The position numbers were made by a program, and so were the translations under genes. This document shows, in pieces, positions 6,456 through 7,219 of a stretch of 7,219 bases of DNA. The stretch's first letter is position 1, and the number at the start of each line of letters is the position of its first letter. The stretch lies in assembly GCA_902792495.1 (NCBI GenBank), contig CADBAC010000143.1, positions 1 through 7,219 on the forward strand. Direction: 5' to 3'. Below the pieces are notes generated by a model. That model saw only the letters and a list, made by a program, of their open reading frames with translations, made no database searches and was not told the origin of the DNA. This DNA is from Ruminococcus flavefaciens. GTDB lineage: Bacteria > Bacillota > Clostridia > Oscillospirales > Ruminococcaceae.

Positions 6456-7219
6456 ATGAAGAACACCATTTTTACCGGCGCAGGAATCGCTATTATCACT
6501 CCGTTCAACGCCGATGGTTCTATAAATTACGACGAGCTGGGACGTATTATCGACGACCAGATCGAAAAGGGTACTGACGCTATCATCATCTGCGGCACTA
6601 CAGGTGAATCCGCAACTATGACTGATGACGAGCACCGTGACTGTATCAAGTTCGCTGTAAAGCACGTTAACGGCAGAGTACCTGTTATCGCAGGTGCAGG
6701 CAGCAACGATACACGCTATGCTGTTGAGCTCTCAAAGGAGGCTGAGTCCTTCGGTGCAGACGCTCTCCTCCACGTTACACCTTACTACAACAAGGCTACT
6801 CAGAAGGGCCTTATCGCTCACTTCACAGCTGTTGCTGATGCAGTGAATATCCCGATCATCCTTTACAATGTTCCCAGCAGAACAGGCTGCGGTCTGGAAG
6901 TTGACACAGTAAAGGAACTGGCTAAGCACAAGAACATCGCTGCTATCAAGGAAGCAAGCGGCAACATCAGCTACGTTGCAAAGCTTGCAGCTGCCTGCGG
7001 TGATTCTATCGACATCTACAGCGGCAACGATGATATGGTAGTTCCTATCATGTCTCTCGGCGGCAAGGGCGTTATCTCCGTTGCTTCACACATGATACCA
7101 AAGGAAATGCACGATATGGTACAGCTTTGCCTTGACAACAACTTTGCTGAAGCTCAGAAGATACAGCTGGAGTACCTTGACCTTATCAATGACCTGTTCA
7201 TGGAGGTAAATCCTATCCC
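6456..7219 (+). CDS. dapA: 4-hydroxy-tetrahydrodipicolinate synthase, partial (C-terminus beyond right edge)
   Basis: DapA condenses pyruvate with aspartate 4-semialdehyde, the product of Asd, to start the diaminopimelate/lysine branch; diaminopimelate is also needed for peptidoglycan. The window holds 254 codons of the usual about 292. Family residues are present: GTTGE (47-51) with T48 and T49, YYNK (110-113), YNVPSRTG (137-144) with Y137 and R142, and the Schiff-base lysine K165 in KEASG. These lie four residues after the E. coli T44, Y133, R138 and K161. The last visible residues, EVNPI, match the start of the conserved EVNPIPVK segment. The start is ATG at 6456 with AAAGGAG (6443-6449) 6 bases upstream. 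It probably shares control with asd through the lysine riboswitch, unless the spacer hairpins or an unrecognised promoter separate the two. Confidence 0.96.
   Translation, partial: MKNTIFTGAGIAIITPFNADGSINYDELGRIIDDQIEKGTDAIIICGTTGESATMTDDEHRDCIKFAVKHVNGRVPVIAGAGSNDTRYAVELSKEAESFGADALLHVTPYYNKATQKGLIAHFTAVADAVNIPIILYNVPSRTGCGLEVDTVKELAKHKNIAAIKEASGNISYVAKLAAACGDSIDIYSGNDDMVVPIMSLGGKGVISVASHMIPKEMHDMVQLCLDNNFAEAQKIQLEYLDLINDLFMEVNPI

Overview
This 7.2 kb window looks like the chromosome of a gut or rumen Clostridia member, most likely a Ruminococcus-type Oscillospirales species. That placement is inferred from strong AGGAGG-like ribosome binding sites, a lysine riboswitch, gene content, a fungal/archaeal-type Asd and dispersed AATTCGG and TGTAGGG hairpin repeats. 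No 16S or other taxonomic marker is present.

Left part (1-4662, all minus strand): a probable operon read right to left as queA, a small PAS-domain protein, its paralogue, tgt, a HAD phosphatase and a SUFU-domain protein that runs off the left edge. queA to tgt is very tight (gaps of 26, 18 and 26 bp). The HAD gene follows tgt after about 100 bp holding a repeat, and the SUFU gene follows after 64 bp. Tgt and QueA perform successive steps of queuosine formation in tRNA. The two PAS proteins wedged between them have no known role in that pathway.

Middle (4663-5109): a divergent control region. A near-palindromic AATTCGG-based element lies directly upstream of the queA ribosome binding site. 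Next to it is a consensus-like promoter firing rightward, then a lysine riboswitch and an intrinsic terminator.

Right part (5110-7219, plus strand): asd (aspartate-semialdehyde dehydrogenase) and dapA (4-hydroxy-tetrahydrodipicolinate synthase, cut by the right edge). These are consecutive steps on the lysine/diaminopimelate branch, so lysine sensing by the leader fits as feedback control of the pathway. The 266 bp asd-dapA spacer holds two hairpins of one repeat family in inverted orientation.

The genes themselves are mostly familiar. The points most worth a second look are the PAS pair inside the queuosine operon, the repeat that abuts ribosome binding sites at two loci, the covarying hairpin pair before dapA, the proposed switching helices of the riboswitch, and the two-part SUFU protein.
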